Positions 56,806 through 64,000 of a DNA stretch of 64,000 bases are shown in pieces (within the stretch, counting starts at the first letter, position 1; the number at the start of each line of letters is the position of its first letter). Source of the DNA: Dyella sp. RRB7. GTDB lineage: Bacteria; Pseudomonadota; Gammaproteobacteria; Xanthomonadales; Rhodanobacteraceae. The stretch covers positions 186,001 to 250,000 of the forward strand of contig NZ_JAKWJS010000004.1 of NCBI RefSeq assembly GCF_022761115.1, in the 5' to 3' direction. The position numbers were made by a program, and so were the translations under genes. The notes below the pieces were generated by a model. It made no database searches, was not told the DNA's origin, and saw only the letters and a list, made by a program, of their open reading frames with translations.

Positions 56806-57240
56806 TTAGCCGGCCAGCGTGGCTGCGGCGTATGCCTTGAGCTTGGCCAGCATGGCCGCCAGGCCGTTCGAGCGCGTGGGCGACAGGTGCTTGGCCAGTC
56901 CGATGGCTTCGATGAAGCGCGGCTCGGTGGCCACGATCTCGCGGGCGGAGCGGTCCGAATACACCCGCAGCACCAGGGCGATCAGGCCCGAGACGATGGC
57001 CGAGTCGCTGGCCGCCTGGAAATGCAGCCGCTCCGCGTTGCCGCTGGGTACCAGCCAGACCATCGACTGGCAGCCGTGGACGCGGTGATCCTCGGTCTTC
57101 AGTGCCTCGGGGAAGGGCGGCAGCTGCTTGCCCAGGTCGATCAGGTACTGGTATCGCTCGGTCCAGTCACCAAAGAAGGCAAACTCGTCGACGATGTCCT
57201 GTTGCGCCTGTTCGGCGCTGGATGTGGCAATGGCATTCAT
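56806..57240 (-). CDS. SufE family protein, sulfur acceptor
   Basis: A 144-residue SufE-type protein that accepts sulfur from a cysteine desulfurase. The acceptor Cys is in DHRVHGCQSMVWLVP (about residue 58). The N-terminal IVDEFAFFGDWTERYQYLIDLGKQLPPFPEALK and C-terminal LAKHLSPTRSNGLAAMLAKLKAYA are characteristic. It could be SufE or the CsdE type. The ATG at 57240 gives the normal length. It is 29 bp after cysS on the same strand, with no other suf genes near. Confidence 0.92.
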   Translation of the reverse strand: MNAIATSSAEQAQQDIVDEFAFFGDWTERYQYLIDLGKQLPPFPEALKTEDHRVHGCQSMVWLVPSGNAERLHFQAASDSAIVSGLIALVLRVYSDRSAREIVATEPRFIEAIGLAKHLSPTRSNGLAAMLAKLKAYAAATLAG

Positions 57241-57269
57241 GGGCGCATTATCGCGCGTTTTGCCGGGCG

Positions 57270-58658
57270 TCACCCTTTCACCACGCTCCAGCGCGTGCCC
57301 TGTGCACCGTCTTCGATGGCAATGCCCATTGCGGTCAGCTCTTCGCGGATCGCGTCGGCGCGCTTGAAGTCGCGGGCCGCGCGGGCGGCGCGGCGTTCTT
57401 CCAGCAGCGCCTCGATGCGCGCCTCGTCGACTTCCGAGGCGTCACCGGCCTGCTTGAACCAGCTTTCGGGATCCTGCTGCAGCAGGCCGAGCAGGGCGCC
57501 GGCGCCCAGCAGGGCCGCCTTGGCCTCGCGCCGGGCATCGTCGCCAACCGCCTGGCGGGCGGCGTCGGCCAGCTGGGACAGCTCGGCCAGGGCCTGCGGC
57601 GTGTTGAGGTCGTCGCACAGCGCGGCCTCGACCGTGGCCGGTATCGGCAGATGGCCGGTGTCGACTTCGATATCGACCAGGTCGCGTAGCACCCGATACC
57701 AGCCATCCAGCGTGCTGATGGCCTGCGCGACGGCGCTTTCCGACCAGTCCAGCGGCTGGCGGTAATGGCCGCGCAACAGCAGCAGGCGCAAGGCTTCCGG
57801 CGGATGCTGCTTGAGCAGCTCGTGCACCAGCATCACGTTGCCCAGCGACTTGGACATCTTGCGCCCGCTGAAGGTCAGCATGCCGTTGTGCATCCAGCAG
57901 CGCGCAAACACCTTGCCGCCGTGGGCGCAGGTGGATTGAGCGATCTCGTTCTCGTGATGCGGGAACTGCAGGTCGACGCCGCCGGCATGAATGTCGATGG
58001 TGTCGCCCAGGTGGGCTTCGCTCATCGCCGAGCATTCGATGTGCCAGCCCGGCCGGCCTCGGCCCCAGGGGCTGTCCCAGCCGGGCAGGTCAGGCGTGGA
58101 GGGCTTCCACAGCACGAAGTCGCCGGGGCTTTTCTTATACGGGGCGATTTCCACGCGGGCGCCGGCCAGCAGCTCTTCCGGGTCGCGGCCCGAAAGCGCG
58201 CCATAGGCCGGAAAGGAATCCACCTCGAACAGCACATGGCCTTCAGCCGCATAGGCATGCCCACCGGCGATGAGCCGCTCGATCATCGTGATGATCTGCG
58301 GGATATGCGCGGTGGCATGCGGCTCCACGTCCGGCGGGGCGATGCCCAGCGCGGCCATGTCCTCGCGATAGGCCTGGGTATAGCGGCCGGTGATGCTTTC
58401 GATGCCCACCCCCAGCTGCTGGGCCGCGGCGTTGATCTTGTCATCGACGTCGGTGATGTTGCGGGCGTACACCACGTGCGGGTAATGGCGGCGCAGCAGG
58501 CGCGCCAGCACGTCGAACACCACCGGGCCACGCGCATTGCCGATGTGCACGTAGTTGTAGACCGTCGGTCCGCACAGGTACATCGTCACCCGGTTGGGAT
58601 CGAGTGGCGTGAACGTTTCAACGCGGCGCGTCAGGCTGTTGTGGAGCGAAATCGGCAT
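57270..58658 (-). CDS. cysS: cysteinyl-tRNA synthetase
   Basis: A 462-residue class Ia synthetase. The N-terminal zinc Cys and HIGH-type motif are in [25 protein letters not shown] (HIGN). Zinc ligands also lie in [13 protein letters not shown] and [11 protein letters not shown]. The second signature KMSKS is in [12 protein letters not shown]. The C-terminal helical DALR-type domain follows. The ATG at 58658 is chosen by homology, since the open frame extends far upstream without conserved sequence. It is cotranscribed with sufE, a cysteine-sulfur link. Confidence 0.95.
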   Translation of the reverse strand: MPISLHNSLTRRVETFTPLDPNRVTMYLCGPTVYNYVHIGNARGPVVFDVLARLLRRHYPHVVYARNITDVDDKINAAAQQLGVGIESITGRYTQAYREDMAALGIAPPDVEPHATAHIPQIITMIERLIAGGHAYAAEGHVLFEVDSFPAYGALSGRDPEELLAGARVEIAPYKKSPGDFVLWKPSTPDLPGWDSPWGRGRPGWHIECSAMSEAHLGDTIDIHAGGVDLQFPHHENEIAQSTCAHGGKVFARCWMHNGMLTFSGRKMSKSLGNVMLVHELLKQHPPEALRLLLLRGHYRQPLDWSESAVAQAISTLDGWYRVLRDLVDIEVDTGHLPIPATVEAALCDDLNTPQALAELSQLADAARQAVGDDARREAKAALLGAGALLGLLQQDPESWFKQAGDASEVDEARIEALLEERRAARAARDFKRADAIREELTAMGIAIEDGAQGTRWSVVKG

Positions 58659-58910
58659 CGGCAAGAGGTCCGGGCGGTGGGAGCAGGCGCGGCTAGGCGC
58701 AGGCCGGTCGCGCATCTTAACAAGCCCGGCGCCTTGCCGCAGGCCATGCCGCCCCGGGGCAGCCCGCCCCAGGGAGGGCGAGCGGATGAACCGCGGCCGC
58801 CGGGGCGCGGGCTTTAGTGGAAGTTCTAAGCGTCGATTCAGAGTGAATTTGTTGCAATGGATGGTATGAGGCGCATAGATGCGCCCCAATCGCCCCTTGC
58901 GGAGGTCGCA

Positions 58911-59471
58911 ATGACCAAATTGTTGTTCCCCGCGTTGGTGCTAGCCCTGATGGCGACCAGCGTGTTTGCGCAGGATGCGCGGTACCCGAACCAGAATCCG
59001 AGCCCGAACCAAAACCAGAACGACGACAACACCCATTACGGCTGGGCGGACGTGCTGCGCGTGGACCCCGTCTACGGCGTGGCGCGCACCGAAGTGCCCC
59101 GGCAGGAGTGCTACGACCAGCAGGTGGTGCGCAGCGCGCCGCCGCAGGGCAGCGCCGCCGGCACCATCCTGGGCGCGGTGGTGGGCGGTGTGCTGGGCAG
59201 CACGATCGGGCATGGCGACGGCCGTACCGCCGCCACGGTGGCCGGCGCGGTGGCCGGTGGCGCGGTGGGCAACAGCGTGTCGGCCAGTGGCGGTGGCGAA
59301 TACCAGACCACCGAGACCCACTGCCGCCAGGTAGCCGCCGTCAGCGAGCAGCGCCGCATCATGGGTTATGACGTGGAATACCGTTATCGGGGCGAGGTGT
59401 ACCTGTCGCGGCTCAGCTACGACCCGGGCGAACGCCTGCGGATCCGGGTGAGCGTCTCACCGGCCGATTGA
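58911..59471 (+). CDS. glycine-zipper 2TM domain outer-membrane-type protein
   Basis: A 186-residue exported protein. A signal peptide ([21 protein letters not shown]) is followed by an Asn/Gln/Pro linker ([14 protein letters not shown]). The centre has the Rickettsia 17-kDa-like glycine zipper: [42 protein letters not shown] (about residues 95-137). A C-terminal beta-type domain ([30 protein letters not shown]) ends the protein. GGAGG precedes the ATG. The family includes SlyB-like envelope proteins; no lipobox is present here. Confidence 0.85.
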   Translation: MTKLLFPALVLALMATSVFAQDARYPNQNPSPNQNQNDDNTHYGWADVLRVDPVYGVARTEVPRQECYDQQVVRSAPPQGSAAGTILGAVVGGVLGSTIGHGDGRTAATVAGAVAGGAVGNSVSASGGGEYQTTETHCRQVAAVSEQRRIMGYDVEYRYRGEVYLSRLSYDPGERLRIRVSVSPAD

Positions 59472-59480
59472 CCCCCTTGA

Positions 59481-59512
59481 ACCGCCGCCTTCGGGCGGCG
59501 GTCTGCTTTCGG
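59481..59512 (+). terminator. terminator after the glycine-zipper gene
   Basis: ACCGCCGCC / GGCGGCGGT with a stable TTCG tetraloop, then CTGCTTTC. It closes the glycine-zipper gene 9 bases after the stop and isolates the arg leader region. Confidence 0.75.
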
Positions 59513-59526
59513 GGCCCCGTTGCTTG

Positions 59527-59555
59527 TTGCGCGGCAGCGAGAATCCCGTCATGAT
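59527..59555 (+). promoter_or_regulatory. possible promoter of the arg leader
   Basis: TTGCGC (59527-59532) and CATGAT (59550-59555) with a 17-base spacer, a weak sigma-70 match. If used, transcription would begin near 59562, ahead of the leader ORF at 59581. Low confidence, since similar hexamers occur by chance. Confidence 0.3.
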
Positions 59556-59580
59556 GCGCGTTCAACCACCCGGAACACCC

Positions 59581-59685
59581 ATGTCCGCAGCCGTCTATAC
59601 CGCCACCGTACTCACCAGCGCCCGCATGGCCGCTGGCATGACGTCGCGTGCGCGCCGACCGCTGGTCCGACATTCGGCCGGGTAG
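59581..59685 (+). CDS. candidate arginine leader peptide (34 aa)
   Basis: A short ORF of 34 codons (MSAAVYTATVLTSARMAAGM, then TSRARRPLVRHSAG and a TAG stop). Arg is 5 of 34 residues, with four in the last 12 codons (CGT, CGC, CGA, CGA), two being the rarer CGA. GGAA lies 6 bases before the ATG; in-frame ATGs at 59551 and 59554 could extend it. No known domain. Its stop codon overlaps the segment predicted to form an antiterminator, which suggests control of the arginine genes by ribosome position. It is predicted from sequence layout only. Confidence 0.55.
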   Translation: MSAAVYTATVLTSARMAAGMTSRARRPLVRHSAG

Positions 59686-59746
59686 GCTGTCGCACGCGTT
59701 TCATGTGTATCGACGACAAAACCCGGCCTGCAGCCGGGTTTTTTTG
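59676..59746 (+). promoter_or_regulatory. candidate transcription attenuator upstream of argF'
   Basis: A strong intrinsic terminator at 59718-59746 (AAAACCCGGC, loop ctgca, GCCGGGTTTTTTT) lies 85 bp before argF'. The segment GGCCGGGT (59676-59683), overlapping the leader stop, is an exact complement of ACCCGGCC (59721-59728), which includes the terminator's 5' arm, so an antiterminator could form. Upstream, GGTCCGA-CAT-TCGGCC (59664-59679) can fold and would hide part of that segment. This is the architecture of amino acid attenuators. Confidence 0.6.
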
Positions 59747-59830
59747 TTTCCGGATTTTGATTTGATGCGGGATGGCCCGCCCAGAGCACCGGCCCCAGGG
59801 CCGAACGATTCGACAAAGGCATTGAACCTC

Positions 59831-60838
59831 ATGACGCTTCGCCACTTTCTGACCACCCAGGACTACAGCCGCGCCGAGATCGACGCGCTGCTCGAACAGG
59901 CCGCCGCCTTCAAGCGCTCCCCGCGCGGCCAGCAGCTGGCCGGCAAGTCGGTGGCGCTGATGTTCTTCAATCCCTCCATGCGCACCCGCACCAGCTTCGA
60001 GCTGGGTGCGTTCCACCTGGGCGGTCATGCCATCGTGCTGGCGCCGGGCAAGGATGCGTGGCCGATCGAGTTCGAGGTGGGCACGGTGATGGATGGCGAT
60101 ACCGAGGAGCACATTGCCGAAGTGGCGCGCGTGCTGTCGCGCTATGTGGACCTGATCGCCGTGCGTGCCTTCCCGAAGTTCCAGGATTGGGCCGTCGATC
60201 GCCAGGACAACGTGATCAAGGCCTTCGCCAAATACGCCACGGTGCCGGTGATCAACATGGAGACCATCACCCATCCATGCCAGGAGCTGGCCCACGCGCT
60301 GGCGCTGAAGGAGCACCTGGGCAGCCTGCAGAACAAGAAGTACGTGCTCACCTGGACCTACCACCCCAAGCCGCTGAATACCGCCGTGGCCAATTCCGCG
60401 CTGCTGATCGCCACCAAGATGGGCATGGATGTGACCCTGCTGTGTCCCACGCCCGACTACGTGCTGGACGAGCGCTACATGGCGTTCGGCTACCAGAACG
60501 CGAAGGAGAACGGCGGTTCGCTCAAGGTCAGCCACGACATCGAGGAAGCCTACCGCGGCGCCGATGTGGTCTATGCCAAGAGCTGGGGCGCGCTGCCGTT
60601 CTTCGGCCGCTGGGAGCAGGAGAAGCCGATCCGCGAGGCCAACAAGCATTTCATCGTGGACGAGGCGAAGATGGCGCTGACCAACCACGGCCTGTTCAGC
60701 CACTGCCTGCCGTTGCGCCGCAATGTGAAGGCCACCGATGCGGTGATGGATTCGCCGGCCTGCATCGCCATCGACGAAGCCGAGAACCGCCTGCACGTGC
60801 AAAAGGCGGTGATGGCCTCGCTGATCGGCCAGGGCTGA
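59831..60838 (+). CDS. argF': N-acetylornithine carbamoyltransferase
   Basis: A 335-residue transcarbamylase that carbamoylates N-acetylornithine to N-acetylcitrulline, the Xanthomonas-type arginine route. It has the carbamoyl-phosphate loop FFNPSMRTRTSFELG (residues 45-59). Glu92 (VMDGDTEEHIAEV) is at the residue number that excludes free ornithine in the X. campestris enzyme. HCLPLRRNVKATD near residue 291 includes the lysine known to be carboxylated in this family. The ATG at 59831 gives the family start (MTLRHFLTTQDYSR). It is the first gene of the arg cluster. Confidence 0.95.
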   Translation: MTLRHFLTTQDYSRAEIDALLEQAAAFKRSPRGQQLAGKSVALMFFNPSMRTRTSFELGAFHLGGHAIVLAPGKDAWPIEFEVGTVMDGDTEEHIAEVARVLSRYVDLIAVRAFPKFQDWAVDRQDNVIKAFAKYATVPVINMETITHPCQELAHALALKEHLGSLQNKKYVLTWTYHPKPLNTAVANSALLIATKMGMDVTLLCPTPDYVLDERYMAFGYQNAKENGGSLKVSHDIEEAYRGADVVYAKSWGALPFFGRWEQEKPIREANKHFIVDEAKMALTNHGLFSHCLPLRRNVKATDAVMDSPACIAIDEAENRLHVQKAVMASLIGQG

Positions 60839-60846
60839 GCCCTTCC

Positions 60847-61473
60847 ATGTACCTGCCCGCGCCCTTCAGGGAAACGCGCAGCGACATGCTGCATGCGCTG
60901 ATGCGCGCGTATCCCTTCGCCACCCTGGTCATCCAGGGGGAGGGTGGCCTGTCCGCCAATCATCTGCCGCTGGAACTGGCGGGCGAGACGGCGCTGCACG
61001 GTCATGTGGCGCGCGGCAACGAGCTTGCCGGCGCCGACGGAGCCGAGGTGCTGGTGATCTTCCGTGGGCCCGAGGGCTATGTGAGCCCGAACTGGTATCC
61101 GAGCAAGCATGAGACGGGGCGCGAGGTTCCCACCTGGAACTACGCCGTGGCGCATGTGCATGGGCGCCTGCGGGTGATCGAGGATGCCGACTGGCTGCGC
61201 CAGTTGCTGGAGCGTCTCACCGATCGCCATGAGGCCAATCAGCCCAGGCCCTGGCATGTGTCGGATGCACCGGCGGATCACACGCAAAAACTGCTGCGCG
61301 CCATCGTCGGGCTGGAGATCACCATCGACCGCATCGAAGGCAAGTTCAAGCTGAGCCAGAACCATCCGGCTGCGAATCGCGCCGGTGTCATCGATGGCCT
61401 GCGCCAGCGTGATGCGCGTGGCGACGCGGCGCTGGCCGATCTCATGTCGTTGATAGAGGAGCGCAGGCCGTGA
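60847..61473 (+). CDS. FMN-binding PaiB-like protein
   Basis: A 208-residue protein of the PaiB/FMN-binding split-barrel group (MYLPAPFRETRSDMLHALMRAYPFATLV, LSANHLPLEL, GPEGYVSPNWYPSKHETGREVPTWNYAVAHVHGRLRVI, IVGLEITIDRIEGKFKLSQNH). In Bacillus PaiB is linked to regulation of protease and sporulation genes; elsewhere a flavin oxidoreductase activity is possible. It starts 8 bp after argF' and overlaps the OsmC gene by 4 bases, so it is within the arginine transcript. Confidence 0.88.
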   Translation: MYLPAPFRETRSDMLHALMRAYPFATLVIQGEGGLSANHLPLELAGETALHGHVARGNELAGADGAEVLVIFRGPEGYVSPNWYPSKHETGREVPTWNYAVAHVHGRLRVIEDADWLRQLLERLTDRHEANQPRPWHVSDAPADHTQKLLRAIVGLEITIDRIEGKFKLSQNHPAANRAGVIDGLRQRDARGDAALADLMSLIEERRP

Positions 61474-61949
61474 GCAACGGACATCCGCATCACTACCAAG
61501 TGGACGTGACCTGGACCGGCAATCGCGGCAGCGGCACCAGCGGCTATCGGGACTATGGCCGCGAGCATGAGATTCGCGTCGCCGGCAAGCCCACGCTGGC
61601 GGGTTCGTCCGATCCTACCTTCCGCGGCGATGCCAGCAAGCACAACCCGGAGGACATGCTGGTGACCGCACTGTCCACCTGCCACATGCTGTCCTACCTG
61701 CATCAAGCCGTGCTGGCGGGCATGGTGGTGACCGCTTACGTCGATAGCGCCGAAGGCAGCATGGAAACCGACGCGCACGGCGGCCGTTTCACCGAGGTGG
61801 TGTTGCGCCCGGTGGTGACCATCAGCGCCACCAGCGACCCGGCCAAGGCCGAGGCCGCCCACGAGCCGGCGCACCATGCCTGTTTCATCGCCAATTCCGT
61901 GAATTTTCCGGTGCGCTGCGAACCGCGCATCGTCGTTGAATCCGCCTGA
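61470..61949 (+). CDS. OsmC family protein
   Basis: A 159-residue OsmC/Ohr-superfamily protein (YQVDVTWTGNRGSGTSGYRDYGREHEI, then NPEDMLVTALSTCHMLSYLHQAVLAGMVV with one conserved Cys, and HHACFIANSVNFPVRCEP with the second). It may reduce peroxides but belongs to a different subgroup from Ohr at 16547. The start is GTG at 61470 inside the PaiB stop (GTGA overlap). argG follows 40 bp later. Confidence 0.88.
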   Translation: MSNGHPHHYQVDVTWTGNRGSGTSGYRDYGREHEIRVAGKPTLAGSSDPTFRGDASKHNPEDMLVTALSTCHMLSYLHQAVLAGMVVTAYVDSAEGSMETDAHGGRFTEVVLRPVVTISATSDPAKAEAAHEPAHHACFIANSVNFPVRCEPRIVVESA

Positions 61950-61989
61950 CATTCCTTCCGTTTAGCCTTCCATCCAGGATCTGCAAGCC

Positions 61990-63183
61990 ATGAGCAAAGA
62001 TATCGTTCTCGCCTTCTCCGGTGGCCTCGACACCAGCTTCTGCGTGCCTTATCTCAAGGAGCGCGGCTGGGCCGTGCATACCGTGTTCGCCGATACCGGC
62101 GGCGTCGATGCCGAGGAGCGCGCCTATATCGAGCAGCGCGCCAAGGAGCTGGGCGTGGCCAGCCATGTCACCGTCGACGGTGGCCCGGCCATCTGGGAAG
62201 GCTTCGTCAAGCCGTTCGTGCAGGCTGGCGAGGCGTATCAGGGCCAGTACCCGCTGCTGGTGTCCGACCGTTACCTGATCGTGGATGCCGCCATCGCGCG
62301 CGCCAAGGAACTGGGTACCAAGGCCATCGCGCATGGCTGTACCGGCATGGGCAACGACCAGGTGCGTTTCGACCTGGCGGTGAAGGCGCTGGGTGACTAC
62401 GACATCGTGGCGCCGATCCGCGAGATCCAGAAGGAGCATACCCAGACGCGCGCCTACGAGCAGGCCTATCTGGAGGAGCGTGGCTTCGAGGTGCGCGCCA
62501 AGCAGAAGAGCTACACCATCAACGAGAACCTGCTGGGCGTGACGCTGTCCGGCGGCGAGATCGACCATTGGAAGACCCCGGGCGAGGGCGCACGTGGCTG
62601 GTGCAAGCCGCGCGCCGAATGGCCGTCCGAAAAACTGTCGGTGACGATCGGCTTCGAGCAGGGTGAAGCCGTGTCGCTCAACGGCGAAAAGCTGCCGGGC
62701 GCCAAGCTGCTGGCCAAGCTCAACGAGCTGTTCGCGCCCTATGGCGTGGGCCGTGGCATGTACACCGGTGACACCACCATCGGCCTGAAGGGCCGCATCG
62801 TGTACGAAGCCCCGGGCCTGGTTTCGTTGCTCGCCGCGCATCGCGCGCTGGAAGAGGCCGTACTGACCAAGCAGCAGAACCGCTTCAAGCCGGAGGTGGC
62901 GCGCAAGTGGGTGGAAGTGGTGTACGAGGGTTTCTACCACGATCCGATCAAGACCGACCTGGAAGCCTATCTCGCCTCCAGCCAGCGTTGCGTCAACGGC
63001 GAAGTGGTGCTGGAGACCTCCGGCGCCCAGGTCACCGCGGTGGAGGTGCGTTCGCCACATATCCTCAATGCGAAGGGTGCAACCTATGCCCAGTCGGCCG
63101 ATTGGGGCGTGGCCGAGGCCGAGGGCTTCATCAAGCTGTTCGGCATGAGCAGCACGTTGTGGGCCGAGGTCAATCGCAGCTGA
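61990..63183 (+). CDS. argG: argininosuccinate synthase
   Basis: A 397-residue ATP-dependent ligase joining citrulline and aspartate. The PP-loop ATP motif is [17 protein letters not shown] (residues 5-21). [40 protein letters not shown] and [11 protein letters not shown] are characteristic. It is preceded by GGATCTGCAAGCC and lies in the arg cluster. The following 133-bp gap before argE' holds a paired REP-like element. Confidence 0.96.
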   Translation: MSKDIVLAFSGGLDTSFCVPYLKERGWAVHTVFADTGGVDAEERAYIEQRAKELGVASHVTVDGGPAIWEGFVKPFVQAGEAYQGQYPLLVSDRYLIVDAAIARAKELGTKAIAHGCTGMGNDQVRFDLAVKALGDYDIVAPIREIQKEHTQTRAYEQAYLEERGFEVRAKQKSYTINENLLGVTLSGGEIDHWKTPGEGARGWCKPRAEWPSEKLSVTIGFEQGEAVSLNGEKLPGAKLLAKLNELFAPYGVGRGMYTGDTTIGLKGRIVYEAPGLVSLLAAHRALEEAVLTKQQNRFKPEVARKWVEVVYEGFYHDPIKTDLEAYLASSQRCVNGEVVLETSGAQVTAVEVRSPHILNAKGATYAQSADWGVAEAEGFIKLFGMSSTLWAEVNRS

Positions 63184-63191
63184 TCTTTGCG

Positions 63192-63274
63192 CGTCATCCC
63201 TGCGCATGCAGGGATCCAGCGTCTTTCGCGGCGACGTGCAAAGACACTGGATTCCCGCCTTCGCGGGAATGACG
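63192..63274. repeat. paired inverted REP-like element
   Basis: Two REP-type units facing each other. The left is CGTCATCCCTGC-GCAT-GCAGGGATCCAGCGTCTTT (63192-63225). The right, AAGACACTGGATTCCCGCC-TTC-GCGGGAATGACG (63241-63273), ends in the same GTCAT core in reverse. The outer ends and the CCAGCGTCTTT / AAGACACTGG inner arms pair with each other, making one large palindrome of about 80 bases between argG and argE'. Confidence 0.85.
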
Positions 63275-63316
63275 TGCTGGTAAACCTTGAAGCGATAACC
63301 ACACAAGACGGATCGC

Positions 63317-64000
63317 ATGAACGCACTACTGGACGACACTCTCCGACACCTGCGCGCGCTGGTCAGCTATGACACGCGCAATCCGCCGCGCGAGATCGGC
63401 ACCGGCGGCATCTTCGACTACCTGCGCGACAACCTGCCGGGTTTCAATATCCGCGTCACCGACTATGGCGCGGGCGCCGTGACCTTGTACGCGGTGCGTG
63501 GCCAGCCCAAGGTACTGTTCAACGTGCACCTGGACACGGTGCCCGATTCGCCGCACTGGAGCGCTGATCCGCACACGCTGCGTGTGACCGGGGATCGCGC
63601 GATCGGCCTGGGGGCCTGCGACATCAAGGGGGCGGCCGCGGCCTTGGTGTCGGTGGCCAATGTCACCCAAGGTGACATGGCGTTGCTGCTGTCCACCGAT
63701 GAGGAAGCGAACGACCCCCGTTGCATCGCGGGCTTTCTCAAGGACAAGCCCGTCTATGACGCCATCATCGTCGCCGAGCCGACCAAGGGTGAAGCAGTAT
63801 TGGCGCATCGTGGCATCCATTCGGTGCAGATGCGTTTCAAGGGCAGCGCCGGGCATGCCTCGGGCGAGTTGAAGCCGACGGACAGTGCCCTGCACCAGGC
63901 CATGCGCTGGGGCAACGCCGCGCTCGATTTCGTCGACAAGCAGGCGCACGAGCGCTTTGGTGGTCTTACCGGCCTGCGCTTCAATATCGGCAAGGTGGAA
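63317..64000 (+). CDS. argE': acetylornithine/N-acetylcitrulline deacetylase, partial (runs off the window)
   Basis: The first 228 residues of an M20-family metallohydrolase. Visible features are the metal motif VLFNVHLDTVPD (about residue 72), LGACDIKGAAAA (about residue 98), the catalytic and metal acidic pair in LLSTDEEANDP, IIVAEPTKGEAVLAHRG, and the start of the dimerisation domain (MRFKGSAGHASGELKPTDSALHQAM). Together with argF' this suggests it hydrolyses N-acetylcitrulline to citrulline, the substrate of ArgG. The ATG at 63317 follows the REP element. The 3' end is outside the window. Confidence 0.93.
   Translation, partial: MNALLDDTLRHLRALVSYDTRNPPREIGTGGIFDYLRDNLPGFNIRVTDYGAGAVTLYAVRGQPKVLFNVHLDTVPDSPHWSADPHTLRVTGDRAIGLGACDIKGAAAALVSVANVTQGDMALLLSTDEEANDPRCIAGFLKDKPVYDAIIVAEPTKGEAVLAHRGIHSVQMRFKGSAGHASGELKPTDSALHQAMRWGNAALDFVDKQAHERFGGLTGLRFNIGKVE

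Noticed and set aside
59520-59765. An 81-codon frame overlapping the arg leader region
   Set aside because: It runs through the terminator and has no ribosome site or family match; the shorter frame at 59581 fits the RNA structures better.

Overview
The window is a gene-dense, high-GC chromosomal segment with 62 protein-coding genes I can support. No rRNA, tRNA, CRISPR array, insertion sequence or prophage was recognised. It looks like a Xanthomonadales gammaproteobacterium of the Rhodanobacteraceae/Xanthomonadaceae type (Dyella, Rhodanobacter, Luteibacter, Xanthomonas and relatives). The best evidence is the arginine cluster at the right end, which encodes N-acetylornithine carbamoyltransferase (argF') and an acetylcitrulline-type deacetylase (argE'). 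Other support is a DksA with a lysine/alanine-rich extension, a FimX-like protein, and intergenic palindromes of the CGTCATTCCCGC type.

Layout. 0-8 kb: GNAT acetyltransferase, acetyl-CoA hydrolase/transferase, Maf pyrophosphatase, CPBP protease, TerC/CBS membrane protein, MAPEG protein, zinc metallopeptidase, YkgJ-type protein and a LigB-type dioxygenase. 8-16 kb: two DEAD-box RNA helicases (DeaD-like and RhlE-like) around an SDR, S-formylglutathione hydrolase and a RimJ-like acetyltransferase, then a methyltransferase and an MFS transporter. 16-23.5 kb: SlyD-type isomerase, ohrR-ohr peroxide module, NlpC/P60 lipoprotein, DadA-like oxidase, glutathione reductase and an N-formylglutamate amidohydrolase. 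23.5-27 kb: a minus-strand operon (SDR, aminomuconate-semialdehyde dehydrogenase, carbonic anhydrase, RidA-type deaminase) that looks like the lower part of tryptophan/kynurenine catabolism.

28-36 kb: asnS, an IscA-type protein, rpsF-rpsR-rplI, dnaB, two small envelope genes, alr and radA. 36-42 kb: GST, purU and a ypjD-like gene opposite ffh-rpsP-rimM-trmD-rplS. 42-50.5 kb: fimX-like gene, epmB divergent from efp (an EF-P modification enzyme beside its substrate), SAH/MTA deaminase, then ubiG, a MupP-like HAD phosphatase and a squalene/phytoene-synthase-like gene with overlapping ends. 50.5-58.7 kb: folE2, a YbaY-like lipoprotein, an Aer-like receptor, pyrC overlapping yidD, dksA, and cysS-sufE.

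58.9-64 kb: a glycine-zipper protein and the arginine cluster argF'-paiB-osmC-argG-argE' (the last gene runs off the window). A 359-base non-genic stretch before argF' carries what looks like a complete attenuator: a 34-codon leader ORF with clustered Arg codons, a strong terminator, and an 8-base segment overlapping the leader stop codon that exactly complements the terminator's 5' arm. This is the most interesting signal in the window. Others are a zinc-finger-less DksA with a 208-residue basic extension, two DnaA-box-like 9-mers 21 bp apart before dnaB, and a carbonic anhydrase inside a decarboxylating catabolic operon.
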